The notes: generated by a model from the sequence alone, not told the origin. A stretch of DNA of 40,135 bases from Deltaproteobacteria bacterium (GCA_019310485.1 JAFDEF010000036.1:1-40135), one strand, 5' to 3'. Positions 15,150 through 25,258 are shown, numbered from the stretch's first letter. Made by a program: numbers and translations.

Positions 15150-17231
15150 ATGAGCGGCAACATAGAATGGGTAAGGACCCATTGTTCAAGAATGGACCAT
15201 GGCGGGTGTTCTCTTCTGGTTCGTGTTAAAGATAACAGGATCGTCAAGATCAAAGGCGACCCCAATGGATTCTTGAACAAAGGTTACATATGCCCCAAGG
15301 CCCTGGCCCTTCCTGAAAGGCTGAACCACCCCCTCAGGTTGAAGCACCCCCTCAAAAGGGCTGGAAATAGGGGAGAAGGAAGGTGGAAAAGAATTTCCTG
15401 GCCTGAGGCCCTAAACGAAATAAAGGATAATTTCCAGAAGATCAAGGAGAGATACACTCCCAAGGCGGTGGCCTTTGGCCAGGGAATGCCAAAAGGGTTG
15501 GAACTCTTTGCCCTGATTCGACTTGCCAATGCGTTCGGATCGCCTAACGTTGTGGCGGTTCAGGACGTGTGCCACGCTCCAAGGGAGATCACCGGAGTTC
15601 ATACCTGCGGATTTTATCCGGTCGTGGATTTTCACCACAAAAGCAGGCTGATGGTGATTTGGGCCAGCAATCCTCCCAGTACAAATGAAGAAGGGCAGGT
15701 CTGTAGCCTTCTCTTCAAACAGATCAGGGAGGGGACGGAGCTTGTGGTGATTGATCCCAGAAGAACCGCACTGGCTGAAAGGGCAAAATTATGGCTTCAA
15801 CTCAGGCCTGGAACAGACAATGCACTTGCACTTGCCTTTCTAAATGTGATTATTGGAGAAAAGCTTTACAACAGGGCATTTGTTGAGCAATGGACACACG
15901 GATTCGATGAACTTGCTGCTCATGTCAGGAACTTTACGCCGGAAAAAATCTCCGAGATAACCTGGGTTGACCCCGACCTTATCCGCGAAGCAGCGAGGTT
16001 TTACGCCCTATCACATCCGGCAGCTATACAGTGGGGGAACCCGATAGAGCAAAACGCTCATACCTTTGACACGGTTCGAGCCATTATCTGCCTCATGGCA
16101 ATCTGCGGGAACCTTGACGTGCCCGGAGGCAACATTCAAGCCAACGAGCCGGAAATTCTTAGCCTTGGAAAATTTGCCAGGGCAGACCTGCTCCCTGCGA
16201 AAAGAAAAGAAATGATCCACGCTTTTCATAACACTATCCCCCGTATGATGACCGTTCCACCGGCTTATTTCAGGAAAGCAGTTCTCGAAGATACCCCTTA
16301 CGCTGTCAGGGGGGCTTACTTTCAGGGAGCAAACCCTTTACTTTCCTACGCTGAGAGCAGGCTTACCCTCAATGCCTTGGAAAAGCTGGATTTCCTTGCT
16401 GTATCGGATATCTTTATGACACCTACTGCGCTGTTGGCAGATATAGTTCTCCCGGCAGCGACGACTTTCGAGTTTAACGATATCGGACACTATGGACTGG
16501 GACACGGTTATATTCTCGCGCGGCCCAAAGTTGTCGACCCTCCAGAAGAATGCTGGCCCGACCTTAAGATAATCAACGAGCTGGGAAAACTGCTTACTTC
16601 CCCGGAACTCTGGTACGAGGATTATGAGGGCCTGATCCAGGAGGTATTGAGACCCAGCGGCTTAAGCTATGCCGAGTTTGTAGAAAAGGGATATTTACAT
16701 GGACCCGAGAGGTTCAGGAAATACCTTTCCTCTGGATTTAGAACACCGAGCACCAAGGTTGAAATTTCCCTATCCCTGGCCAGGAAGTTCGGTCTCCCTG
16801 CTCTGCCGAATTTTAGCGGTTTACTTGAGGAAGATGATCCCGCGTATCCACTCATCCTGACCAGTTGTAAAAGCAGGTACTACCTGCACTCTTCATACAG
16901 GTGGCTGGAAACATTAAGAAAGTACAGGCCCAAGCCCAAAACCGAAATTCACCCGGTCACGGCAGCAAAGCACGGAATAGAGGAGGGAGATGAGGTAATC
17001 ATCGAGACCAGAAACGGTTCAATCGTACAGCATGCCCACCTGACCGACAGGATTCACCCCAGGGTCATTAATACTGCATACGGATGGTGGTTTCCCGAGG
17101 CTGGTGCAGCCTCATTTTATGAATGGGAAAAATCGAATTACAATATGCTTACTTCAAGCGAAAACCTTGGACAGGCATTCGGTACCCCAAACCTGAAGGG
17201 AATTGGATGCAGAATAAAACCGATCCGATAA
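15150..17231 (+). CDS. Molybdopterin oxidoreductase, DMSO-reductase superfamily, single-subunit locus
   Basis: The 693-residue protein has the full catalytic-subunit layout: an N-terminal Fe-S motif, the molybdopterin domain (about 55-480) and a C-terminal dinucleotide-binding domain (about 570-690). The Fe-S motif is C12-S-R-M15-D-H-G-G-C20, then C48: Met stands where the second cysteine is expected, leaving three cysteines. C141 in DVCHAPRE is the likely Mo/W ligand and has the same number as the ligand cysteine of acetylene hydratase; no function should be inferred from that alone. There is no Tat signal, so the enzyme is probably cytoplasmic. No electron-transfer subunit is adjacent. Substrate unknown. 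Confidence 0.85.
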   Translation: MSGNIEWVRTHCSRMDHGGCSLLVRVKDNRIVKIKGDPNGFLNKGYICPKALALPERLNHPLRLKHPLKRAGNRGEGRWKRISWPEALNEIKDNFQKIKERYTPKAVAFGQGMPKGLELFALIRLANAFGSPNVVAVQDVCHAPREITGVHTCGFYPVVDFHHKSRLMVIWASNPPSTNEEGQVCSLLFKQIREGTELVVIDPRRTALAERAKLWLQLRPGTDNALALAFLNVIIGEKLYNRAFVEQWTHGFDELAAHVRNFTPEKISEITWVDPDLIREAARFYALSHPAAIQWGNPIEQNAHTFDTVRAIICLMAICGNLDVPGGNIQANEPEILSLGKFARADLLPAKRKEMIHAFHNTIPRMMTVPPAYFRKAVLEDTPYAVRGAYFQGANPLLSYAESRLTLNALEKLDFLAVSDIFMTPTALLADIVLPAATTFEFNDIGHYGLGHGYILARPKVVDPPEECWPDLKIINELGKLLTSPELWYEDYEGLIQEVLRPSGLSYAEFVEKGYLHGPERFRKYLSSGFRTPSTKVEISLSLARKFGLPALPNFSGLLEEDDPAYPLILTSCKSRYYLHSSYRWLETLRKYRPKPKTEIHPVTAAKHGIEEGDEVIIETRNGSIVQHAHLTDRIHPRVINTAYGWWFPEAGAASFYEWEKSNYNMLTSSENLGQAFGTPNLKGIGCRIKPIR

Positions 17232-17317
17232 GTAGCTCATTTCTCAGGATTTCGTTCCGCTGCGAACAGCGGCATTAGCGTTTCCAAACAGCCTCCGGCG
17301 AATCAAGTTTTCCCTCA

Positions 17318-17346
17318 GGCTCCTAGTTCAGGAGGCCCCTTTCTTT
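17318..17346 (+). terminator. Probable intrinsic terminator of the molybdoenzyme gene
   Basis: GGC-TCCT (17318-17324) pairs with AGGAGGCC (17330-17337) with one bulged base, and CCTTTCTTT follows. It lies about 90 bp after the stop at 17231. It overlaps the 3' end of the convergent gene that stops at 17328, so it may serve both strands. Confidence 0.5.
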
Positions 17347-17594
17347 GAGCGTCTTGTAAAAATAATCTTGTACTGATCCTCAACCCCACTAAAACAAATC
17401 CGGCACTCTGCTTCCCCTTCGCTACCAGCGCATGTTTCACACTCGGCAACCTTTGGAAGAGGTTCCAGGTGAACTTCAAAACCCATTTCCTTATACATTT
17501 CAACTGCTTCGCTAAGCCTTGGTTCATTTGCGACAAACCGCTTTGTCCAACCCCGGCTTTCCAGCTCTTCAATTCTGGTCTGTTCCCCACTCAC
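17328..17594 (-). CDS. Small cysteine-motif protein of unknown function
   Basis: The protein has 88 residues. The N-terminal half is acidic with WTKRFVANEPRLSEAVEMY, followed by a two-strand-like segment GFEVHLEPLP. The C-terminal half carries CETC (about 53-56) and CRIC (about 64-67), a likely metal-binding knuckle. The pattern looks like a conserved small protein rather than chance, but I do not recognise a named family. The GTG start directly abuts the TAG stop of the upstream gene and has GGAGAAG about eight bases before it, indicating translational coupling. Hence the two probably act together. Confidence 0.65.
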   Translation of the reverse strand: MSGEQTRIEELESRGWTKRFVANEPRLSEAVEMYKEMGFEVHLEPLPKVAECETCAGSEGEAECRICFSGVEDQYKIIFTRRSKKGAS

Positions 17595-18650
17595 CTAGGA
17601 TTCTTCTCCTTCTACCAAGGCTATAGTCTTGCCGGAAAAGTAGCTTAAGAGCTTATTCTTGGGAGAGGGCCTGGGAGACGATTTAGACTGCATGTACTTG
17701 ATGGTCAACTTCAGCGAATGCTCCATTTTTTCTTTAGGAAAAAGCTTTTTTTCCGAGAGTTCTCGGAGCAGCAAAAAGCTTTGTCTTGGAGCCCTGGATA
17801 TCTCTCGAATGCTTTTTCTTAGCTCCAGCAACTTCTCAGCTCCAAACATTTCCTCTTTGATACCTGCAATGTCTTTAAGCTCATAGAGGGAAAGATCAGG
17901 CACATTGATAGTCACTGTCAGTTGCGCACTATCTTTCCCCTCCCAGCCATATTCCTGCCACAGCTCCCATACGTGTTTAACCACCTGAGGGCTGGTTGTC
18001 ACGAGCAGTTCATGATCCTTCAAATAGCACCCGAATAGAGAAAACCACGCTTCATATATCTGCTCCAGATCAGAATCCTGGACCATAGGCTCTGCACCGA
18101 ACTGGGGCAGGTCGTGAAAGAGGTTTTCAGGAGCCTCCCCCTCAACGATGCCCTTTAGAGGAGAGTCTTTCTTTTTAAGCAAGCGAAGGAGCCTGTCTGC
18201 ATCCTCTCTTTGCTCCTGAACTTCCCTGGCCAGGTGCAAAATCAGGTGCCATTTGAAGCAAGAGTCCTCAGGGGAAACAGATTCGCGCTCCTGCCCGCTC
18301 CGAATCGCTTTTCGTATGTCCCACATGGTCTCACCATTGTCCAAACCAGCCTGGCTAACCTGTAAAAATGACGTGTAAGCTTTGTCAGGGTTTGCCCTGA
18401 TCCAGTTCCTGTACTCTGAAAGTATCCCCCCGAATTGTTCCCCGGGTTTCAAATCAGCCGGAGGGTTGACTACCTTTATTAGTGAAACGGTCTCGCCCTC
18501 TGAAAATATTTCTGGTTTTTCCATGAACCATGGTTGAAAGACTGTCAAGGGCCCGAAAAACGAAAGAATTGCTGTTATGCTGCTCTGTGCGAGATACGAG
18601 TGAGGGAATACGATTGCCGGTAGGTCGTTTATTTCTCGAGTGGTAGCCAT
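17595..18650 (-). CDS. Conserved-looking hypothetical protein, 351 residues
   Basis: I do not recognise the family. The protein is soluble, with no signal peptide or membrane segment. The first ~65 residues include an FPHSYLAQSS segment; the middle (about 135-190) is rich in charged helices with HLILHLAREVQEQRED; a later part (about 275-330) is helical and basic. The composition and codon use resemble the neighbours. It is followed without a gap by the Cys-motif protein 17328-17594 and is divergent from lysS. Family members could be scaffold or maturation factors for the neighbouring molybdoenzyme, but nothing in the sequence shows this. Confidence 0.7.
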   Translation of the reverse strand: MATTREINDLPAIVFPHSYLAQSSITAILSFFGPLTVFQPWFMEKPEIFSEGETVSLIKVVNPPADLKPGEQFGGILSEYRNWIRANPDKAYTSFLQVSQAGLDNGETMWDIRKAIRSGQERESVSPEDSCFKWHLILHLAREVQEQREDADRLLRLLKKKDSPLKGIVEGEAPENLFHDLPQFGAEPMVQDSDLEQIYEAWFSLFGCYLKDHELLVTTSPQVVKHVWELWQEYGWEGKDSAQLTVTINVPDLSLYELKDIAGIKEEMFGAEKLLELRKSIREISRAPRQSFLLLRELSEKKLFPKEKMEHSLKLTIKYMQSKSSPRPSPKNKLLSYFSGKTIALVEGEES

Positions 18651-18829
18651 TTCTCTTAGCGCCTTTCAACAGATGTGCTTTTTCAGTTTCTGTATAGCAC
18701 CATTCACTTCCAATGGCAAAAAGTATCACCCTGAAATTCTCATGATCACATTCTGGATCTCATGTGTGCTTTCGAAATGCGGGAGACTAGGATACTGTGC
18801 GCTCTTAGTGGCGCGCAAGTTCTTTTGCC

Positions 18830-18858
18830 TTGACTATCCCAGGCAATTGGACTACAAG
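18830..18858 (+). promoter_or_regulatory. Probable promoter of lysS
   Basis: TTGACT (18830-18835) and TACAAG (18853-18858) are separated by 17 bases; they match the consensus at five and four of six positions. The predicted start is about 75 bp before the lysS ATG, inside the ~290-bp divergent spacer between the 18650 gene and lysS. Confidence 0.45.
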
Positions 18859-18938
18859 CATAGCTTCAAGTTACGTAAATAATTAAATAATACGTGCATT
18901 AAGGAGACCATTGACCTGGCTTTAATGGTTACGCTGCG

Positions 18939-20417
18939 ATGGAAAAAGAAAATCCTTTGATGGAACAAAGGCGGAAAAAGGCGCAGGATCTCAAAGCAAT
19001 GGGGGTAGATCTTTACCCTGCAGGATACAAATGCGACCTTAGCGTGTCCGAGGCCATCGAGCGATTCGGGCCCCTGGATGCGCAATCTCTTGAAAAACAA
19101 AAGGAGCGCTATTCCCTGGCCGGGAGAATCATGTCGATTCGAAATTTCGGGAAAGCATCGTTCATTCATATCAAGGACAGAAGCGGTCGAATCCAGGCCT
19201 ACCTAAGGAAAGACAAGCTTGGTGAGGAAGGGTTCAGGATTTTCAAGCTTCTAGATATTGGTGATTTTGTGGGCATAAAGGGGACTTTCTTTCGGACGCG
19301 GACCGGCGAGCTGACGATTCTGGCCGACGAGATCACTCTTCTGTGCAAGGCCTTGCGCCCTCTCCCGGAAAAATGGCACGGCTTGAGTGACATAGAAATC
19401 AGGTACAGGCAGCGCTACCTGGATCTCATCGTCAATGATAAAGTTAAGGATTTGTTTATATTGAGAAGTCGTATAATCCGATTTATCAGGGAATTCTTTA
19501 ATACAAAGGGTTTTCTGGAAGTTGAAACCCCGATGATGCAGCCGATTCCGGGAGGAGCCACTGCCAGGCCGTTCAAGACTTACCACAATGCGCTTGGAAT
19601 GAATTTGTATCTTCGCGTTGCCCCTGAACTCTACCTGAAAAGGCTGGTGATCGGCGGCCTGGAGAGAGTTTTTGAAATTAATCGCAATTTCAGAAACGAA
19701 GGTGTCTCTGTTGAACACAACCCCGAGTTCACCATGCTCGAGTTTTATATGGCATACGCTACTTATGAAGATCTTATGATCCTGACCGAAGAGCTTTTCA
19801 GTGACCTTTTACAGGAAGTGCTCGGCAAAAAAGTTATTGAGTACCAGGGTCATTCCATTGATTTCACCCCCCCATGGCGCAGGATTCCCCTGTTTGAGGC
19901 CTTAAGAGAGATCGCTGGATTGAGAGAGGAGGCTTTAACCGACATTGAGGCTGCCGCCTCCTTTGCAGAATCCAGGGACATCCCTCTGACACGGCGGGAC
20001 AGCCTGGGGAAAATCCTGACAAAGATTTTCGACAATCTCGTGGAGCCTAAATTGATAAGTCCAACTTTCATATTCGGATACCCTACTGAAGTATCCCCGC
20101 TCTCACGCAGGAACGATAAGGACCCTTCGCTCACAGACCGATTTGAACTCTTTGTCGGAGGAAAAGAAATAGCCAATGCTTTTACCGAATTGAATGATCC
20201 GGATGACCAACGGGAACGCTTTAACCAACAGGTCGCTCTCAGGGAATCAGGCGACGACGAAGCCCAGTTTATGGATGAGGACTACCTTACTGCAATGGAA
20301 TACGGCCTTCCTCCCACCGCAGGAGAAGGTATTGGCATTGACAGAGTTGTGATGCTTCTGACCGACTCCCCTTCTATCCGGGATGTCATTCTGTTTCCGC
20401 ACATGAGGTCCAAGTGA
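18939..20417 (+). CDS. lysS: Lysyl-tRNA synthetase, class II
   Basis: Charges tRNA-Lys. The 492-residue length fits bacterial LysRS. The OB-fold anticodon-binding domain covers about 55-165 ([23 protein letters not shown]). Class II motif 1 lies near FLEVETPMM, motif 2 near [20 protein letters not shown], and motif 3 is [15 protein letters not shown]. All are intact. The ATG at 18939 has a weak ribosome site; ATG 18960, also in frame, is the alternative. The lipoprotein-export gene lolC/E follows 68 bp later, in an order common in this bacterial group. Confidence 0.97.
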   Translation: MEKENPLMEQRRKKAQDLKAMGVDLYPAGYKCDLSVSEAIERFGPLDAQSLEKQKERYSLAGRIMSIRNFGKASFIHIKDRSGRIQAYLRKDKLGEEGFRIFKLLDIGDFVGIKGTFFRTRTGELTILADEITLLCKALRPLPEKWHGLSDIEIRYRQRYLDLIVNDKVKDLFILRSRIIRFIREFFNTKGFLEVETPMMQPIPGGATARPFKTYHNALGMNLYLRVAPELYLKRLVIGGLERVFEINRNFRNEGVSVEHNPEFTMLEFYMAYATYEDLMILTEELFSDLLQEVLGKKVIEYQGHSIDFTPPWRRIPLFEALREIAGLREEALTDIEAAASFAESRDIPLTRRDSLGKILTKIFDNLVEPKLISPTFIFGYPTEVSPLSRRNDKDPSLTDRFELFVGGKEIANAFTELNDPDDQRERFNQQVALRESGDDEAQFMDEDYLTAMEYGLPPTAGEGIGIDRVVMLLTDSPSIRDVILFPHMRSK

Positions 20418-20485
20418 GCCGTAATCCTATTGCACAATTCCATAAGGCCGGAGTGTTGTGTTAAATACTGCACTTAAGGAAGCTT

Positions 20486-21712
20486 ATGCTATTTGAGCTT
20501 TTTCTCGGAATAAGATATCTGAAAGCCAAGCGTAAGCAGGCTTTCATCTCAGTCATCAGCATTATTTCAGTTGTCGGGGTCATGGTGGGAGTAATGGCTC
20601 TGATTGTGGTTCTCTCTGTTATGAACGGTTTCAGAGAGGATCTAATGTCCAAGATCCTGGGGGTCAACTCTCACGTACTCATCTTGAGCTATGAGGGTGC
20701 TTTTGGGGGGTATGATAAAGTCGCCCGTGCAGCAGACAGGGTTGATGGCGTGATTGCTACAACTCCCTTTATATACTCCCAGGTAATGGTTGAGAGCATG
20801 GGAAATGTCTCGGGAGCGGTGCTCAGGGGCCTGGATACCCGAACAGCCAGTGGCGTAATCAATATTAAGCCCATGATCAAAAAGGGCCCCCTGTCCTCGC
20901 TTGACTCCCTGCACAAAGGGCTCCCAGCTATTATCATAGGAAGTGAGCTGGCCAGGCAGATCGGCGTCCAGCCGGGAAGCGTTCTAACTGTGGTCTCACC
21001 TTACGGTAAACTGACCCCCCTGGGCAGAGTGCCTCGCAGCCGAAAATACACGGTTACCGCGCTTTTTGATTCAGGAATGTACGAGTACGATTCCTCCATG
21101 GTATACGTCTCACTGAAAGAAGCCCAGGATTTCTTAGGACTTGGAAGACGCGTGACAGGTATAGAGGTTCGCGTAAAGGACATATACAAGGCTGATCAAA
21201 TCGGAAAATCAATCAACAAGAAACTGGGCTATCCTTTCTGGACAAAAGACTGGAAGCTTATGAATAGAAGCCTTGTGTCTGCTTTGAGACTGGAAAAAAT
21301 AACCATGTTCGTCATTCTGACAATGATAGTGTTGGTGGGTGCTCTGAACATAGTGAGCACCCTTGTAATGGTGGTTATGGAAAAAACCAAGGATGTGGCA
21401 ATACTGAGGGCAATGGGTGCGACTGCAAAGAGCATAATGGCCATTTTTGTCTTCCAGGGGCTGGTGGTGGGCGTAGTGGGGACGATTGCCGGGCTGGCAT
21501 CCGGACTCGGGCTCTGCCACCTTCTTGCCAAGTATAAGTTCATAAAGCTGCCTTCGGATGTATACTACATCTCAACGCTTCCTGTAAGAGTTGAAACACA
21601 GGATATAGTTTTTGTAACCGTGGCTGCAGTGATGATCTCGTTTCTGGCCACGATTTATCCTTCGTGGCATGCATCGCGGCTAAACCCGGTCGAAGCCTTG
21701 AGATATGAATAG
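20486..21712 (+). CDS. lolC: Lipoprotein-releasing ABC transporter permease (LolC/LolE family)
   Basis: The permease extracts mature lipoproteins from the inner membrane and passes them to LolA. The 408-residue protein has the family layout: an N-terminal membrane helix (about 22-48) preceded by RYLKAKRKQAFISVIS, a large periplasmic domain (about 50-265), and three C-terminal helices forming the FtsX domain, with VMVVMEKTKDVAILRAMGAT at about 295-314. Only one permease gene is present, so a homodimer is likely, as in bacteria with a single LolC/E (often called LolF). The ATPase lolD follows after 161 bp, an unusually wide gap containing a GC-rich palindrome near 21796. Confidence 0.92.
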   Translation: MLFELFLGIRYLKAKRKQAFISVISIISVVGVMVGVMALIVVLSVMNGFREDLMSKILGVNSHVLILSYEGAFGGYDKVARAADRVDGVIATTPFIYSQVMVESMGNVSGAVLRGLDTRTASGVINIKPMIKKGPLSSLDSLHKGLPAIIIGSELARQIGVQPGSVLTVVSPYGKLTPLGRVPRSRKYTVTALFDSGMYEYDSSMVYVSLKEAQDFLGLGRRVTGIEVRVKDIYKADQIGKSINKKLGYPFWTKDWKLMNRSLVSALRLEKITMFVILTMIVLVGALNIVSTLVMVVMEKTKDVAILRAMGATAKSIMAIFVFQGLVVGVVGTIAGLASGLGLCHLLAKYKFIKLPSDVYYISTLPVRVETQDIVFVTVAAVMISFLATIYPSWHASRLNPVEALRYE

Positions 21713-21873
21713 AGTCGACCGGAGAAATGTTCGGCTGCAATGGCTCAAACAAAAGGGTGAAAGGATCTTTCTGATGCGACCGGGCGACCCCCCCGACCAG
21801 GTCGGCCGAGTCGGAGGGCGCTTCAGGCACTCGACTTTTCTCAAAATATTGAGCACTTACCTTGAGGCTTTAA

Positions 21874-22548
21874 ATGCTTGAGCTTGTAAATATTCACAAA
21901 TCCTTCACACATAACGGCCTGGTGATAAATGTTTTAAGGGGCATTGATCTCGTGGTCCCTCAGGGTGCAAGCCTCGCCATAACAGGAGCTTCAGGAGTGG
22001 GGAAGTCCACTCTGCTCAATGTCATGGGCACACTTGAACCACCCACTCAAGGATCTGTCACATTTGAAAACAGGAACGTTTACGCGATGAATGAGGCCGA
22101 GCTTTGCCGCTTGAGGAACAACACCATCGGTTTCGTGTTCCAGTTTCACCATTTGCTTCCCGAATTCAATGCTCTTGAAAATACCCTTATGCCGGCACTC
22201 ATTGCCAGGCTGAACAGAAAAGAGGCCACAAAAATGGCTGAGCGCATACTCAGCAAGATGGGACTCGAAAAAAGACTGAAGCACCGAATCGGAGAACTTT
22301 CAGGGGGTGAACAGCAACGTGTTGCCATTGCTCGGGCCCTGATTATGAAACCCAAGCTCTTGCTGGCGGATGAACCTACAGGTAACCTTGATATGGCCAC
22401 CGGAGAGGAAATCGCCGACCTATTGGTAAAGCTGAACGAAGAGGAGGATCTTACCTTGGTTATTGCTACACACAATCAAAGCCTGGCAAAAAAAATGTCA
22501 AGCCAGGTGGAAATTCTCGATGGACGGATCAAACAAAGTGGATTGTAG
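21874..22548 (+). CDS. lolD: Lipoprotein-releasing system ATP-binding protein
   Basis: A 224-residue ABC ATPase that powers LolC/E. Walker A is GASGVGKST (38-46), the Q loop lies at [17 protein letters not shown] (88-103), the signature is LSGGEQQ (142-148), and Walker B is LLLADEPTG (162-170), followed by NLD and the H-loop in ATHN. The HHLLPEF stretch after the Q loop is characteristic of LolD. The bamA reading frame overlaps its end if the ATG at 22520 is used. Confidence 0.95.
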   Translation: MLELVNIHKSFTHNGLVINVLRGIDLVVPQGASLAITGASGVGKSTLLNVMGTLEPPTQGSVTFENRNVYAMNEAELCRLRNNTIGFVFQFHHLLPEFNALENTLMPALIARLNRKEATKMAERILSKMGLEKRLKHRIGELSGGEQQRVAIARALIMKPKLLLADEPTGNLDMATGEEIADLLVKLNEEEDLTLVIATHNQSLAKKMSSQVEILDGRIKQSGL

Positions 22549-25243
22549 AAGAAGCTCGAATAAGGATCGGAGGGGGTTGGGATTCAGAAAAACTCGGTTG
22601 ATAGAATTTTTTCTTGTCCTCTTTGCATGTTTCTGGGGCCCTGCCCTGGGCCATGGGCAAGAAAAGAAAACCGTTGCCGTATTGCCTTTCGAAATCCATG
22701 CACCAAAGCCGCTCGGGTACCTAAGAGAAGGCTTGCAGGAGATGTTTTCCAGCCGCATGAAAAAGTATGGATTTACGGTGATAGAACCGTCGAAAGTCAA
22801 TAAACACCCTATAGCGTCCCTGCCTACATTTGAACGAAGAGATATTGCAGCTATCGGCCAGGGTCTGCATGCTAGTTTTGTTATAACAGGCAGCCTGACG
22901 CAGGTGGGCAAAAGAATAAGCCTTGATCTTACGCTGACCGACATGTCAGGCCAAAAACGCCCCTTTTCCATTTTTATTGTGGAAGACAACATTGACATGC
23001 TTCCTGAGGCTGTGGACAGGGCTTCAAAAAGCTTTTACAATCAAATTACGGGTGCCTTGCAAATAGATTCCATTCGGGTGAAGGGAAACCAGCGGATAGA
23101 GAAGGAGGCTATTCTCGCAGTCATTGAAAGCAAAAAGGGTGATGTTTTGAACCTCGACAAGCTCGACAAGGACTTGCGTGCTGTTTACAAAATGGGTTTT
23201 TTCAAGGACGTTAGAATAGAAACCGAAGACGGCCCCAGGGGCAAAGTGGTCATATTCAATGTGGTGGAAAAACCGTCAATAGGAAAAATTACGTTCGTGG
23301 GCAACAAGAAGGTCAAAGATAGTGACTTGCGCAAAGAGTCAGGCATAAAGCTTTACTCAATCCTTAACCGAAGCGAGATAAAACAAAGCATCAACCGACT
23401 GAAGGAATACTATAAACAAAAAGGTTACTACAATGTTGATATCCGGGATAAAATAGAAGAGATTCCCGGAAACCAGGTGGCGCTCACTTATGAAATCAAC
23501 GAAGGGGAAAAAGTTTACATCAAGAAAATCGAATTTGTTGGAAATACGAAGTTTGACGACGACAAGCTCAAGGACTTGATGGAAACCGGCGAAAGAGGCT
23601 TTTTCTCACGCTTTACCGGTTCGGGGTTGCTGGATAAAAAGAAGCTTGAATTCGATGTGCAAAAACTGGCTGCTTTCTACCATAACCACGGCTACATTAA
23701 GGCGAAAATAGGAGAACCGAAAATCTCTTACAAAAAAGGATACGGCTTGACCATAACAATAGAGGTGGTGGAAGGGAAGCAATACGCGGTAAACAAGGTG
23801 AAGCTGGAAGGCGAGCTCATCAAGCCCGAAGAAGAACTTCTCAAGAAAATCGGTATAACCAAAGAAAAGTTCTTTAACAGGGAAGTCGTTCGTAAGGACG
23901 TTATGGCCCTCAGAGAGGCTTATGCTGACGAGGGCTATGCTTACGCCGAGGTGAGACCATACGTATCTGAAGACGACAAGAATCATCTCGTGGATATCAC
24001 CTACAAATTATCCAAAGGCAAAAAGGTTCGCTTTGAAAGAATCAATATTACTGGCAACACCTCGACCAGGGACAAGGTAATCAGGCGTGAGCTTCGGGTC
24101 GCAGAAGGGGACTATTACAATGGGGATGCGCTGAGGCGCAGTACGAGAAATCTTTACAGGCTCGGCTACTTTGAAAATGTTGAGGTTAACACCCAGAAAG
24201 GGAGTAAAGACGACCTCATGGTTATTAACATCAATGTGAAGGAAAGACCAACAGGGTTTTTCACGATTGGAGCGGGATACAGCTCTTCGGAAAAAACAAC
24301 TGTTATGTTCCAAATTGCTCAAAATAACCTCTTTGGCCGCGGCCAAAAGATACAGGGCTCCGCCAGGCTGGGCTCGAAGACGACCGAGTATGACATAAGA
24401 TTTACCGAACCATGGCTTTTCGACAGACGGCTTTCAACAGAATTTGACATATATAACTGGGAAAGGGAATACGACGAATACACAAAGAAGAGCTTTGGGG
24501 GTGCTCTCAGTTTCGAGTTTCCCCTTGGACTAGATGAATTTACAACGGGGCAGGTTAGATACTCCTACGACAGGGCAAACATAACAAACATAGCCGACAC
24601 CGCTTCATGGATTATAAAGGACATGGAAGGCAAGAGCGTAACCAGCAGTATGAAACTTGCTATAGAGAGGGACTCAAAAGACAGGCCCTGGAATACCACC
24701 AGGGGATCTGAAAACAAGATATCGTTTGAGTATGCGGGTGGTCCTCTGGGAGGAGATGTTTACTTCAACAGGTATGAGGCCACATCAGGATGGTACTTTC
24801 CCCTTCCCTGGAGCACTGTCTTCATGGTGCAGGGGAGGTGGGGGTATATCAAGAAAAGGTCTGGAGGAAAGCTTCCCGTTTACCAGAAGTATTTCCTGGG
24901 AGGCATAAACACGGTCCGCGGGTTTGACTATGACAGCATTTCTCCTGTTGATCCTGCAACGGGGGATAAAATCGGCGGCGAGAAAATGATGGTTTATAAT
25001 GTAGAGTACCGCTTCCCTTTGATAAAACACCAGGGGGTTGTGGGAGTCGTGTTTTTTGATGCAGGTAATGTTTTCACAGAGGATCAAAGCTATACCTTCA
25101 GCGGGATACGCAAATCAGTAGGCGGTGGTATCAGATGGTATTCTCCTGTGGGGCCTCTGAGGATGGAGTACGGGATCAATCTGAATCCAAAACCAAATGA
25201 ACCGTCGGGAAACTGGGAATTCACGATTGGAGGTATATTTTAG
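22520..25243 (+). CDS. bamA: Outer membrane protein assembly factor BamA with an extra N-terminal domain
   Basis: BamA folds beta-barrel proteins into the outer membrane. Using the ATG at 22520 gives 907 residues, longer than the usual ~800. A signal peptide (about 22-45) is followed by a domain of about 130 residues (49-178: VAVLPFEIHAP, LREGLQEMFSSRM, ASFVITGSLTQVG) that resembles the TolB-N/FlgO-like fold. Five POTRA repeats follow (from IDSIRVKGNQRIEKEAI), then the barrel (about 525-907) with the LGGINTVRGFDYD loop and VRGF motif. The protein ends in F. TTG 22577 is an alternative start that gives a more conventional signal peptide. Skp follows 15 bp later. Confidence 0.93.
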   Translation: MDGSNKVDCRRSSNKDRRGLGFRKTRLIEFFLVLFACFWGPALGHGQEKKTVAVLPFEIHAPKPLGYLREGLQEMFSSRMKKYGFTVIEPSKVNKHPIASLPTFERRDIAAIGQGLHASFVITGSLTQVGKRISLDLTLTDMSGQKRPFSIFIVEDNIDMLPEAVDRASKSFYNQITGALQIDSIRVKGNQRIEKEAILAVIESKKGDVLNLDKLDKDLRAVYKMGFFKDVRIETEDGPRGKVVIFNVVEKPSIGKITFVGNKKVKDSDLRKESGIKLYSILNRSEIKQSINRLKEYYKQKGYYNVDIRDKIEEIPGNQVALTYEINEGEKVYIKKIEFVGNTKFDDDKLKDLMETGERGFFSRFTGSGLLDKKKLEFDVQKLAAFYHNHGYIKAKIGEPKISYKKGYGLTITIEVVEGKQYAVNKVKLEGELIKPEEELLKKIGITKEKFFNREVVRKDVMALREAYADEGYAYAEVRPYVSEDDKNHLVDITYKLSKGKKVRFERINITGNTSTRDKVIRRELRVAEGDYYNGDALRRSTRNLYRLGYFENVEVNTQKGSKDDLMVININVKERPTGFFTIGAGYSSSEKTTVMFQIAQNNLFGRGQKIQGSARLGSKTTEYDIRFTEPWLFDRRLSTEFDIYNWEREYDEYTKKSFGGALSFEFPLGLDEFTTGQVRYSYDRANITNIADTASWIIKDMEGKSVTSSMKLAIERDSKDRPWNTTRGSENKISFEYAGGPLGGDVYFNRYEATSGWYFPLPWSTVFMVQGRWGYIKKRSGGKLPVYQKYFLGGINTVRGFDYDSISPVDPATGDKIGGEKMMVYNVEYRFPLIKHQGVVGVVFFDAGNVFTEDQSYTFSGIRKSVGGGIRWYSPVGPLRMEYGINLNPKPNEPSGNWEFTIGGIF

Positions 25244-25258
25244 TAAGGGAGAAAACAT

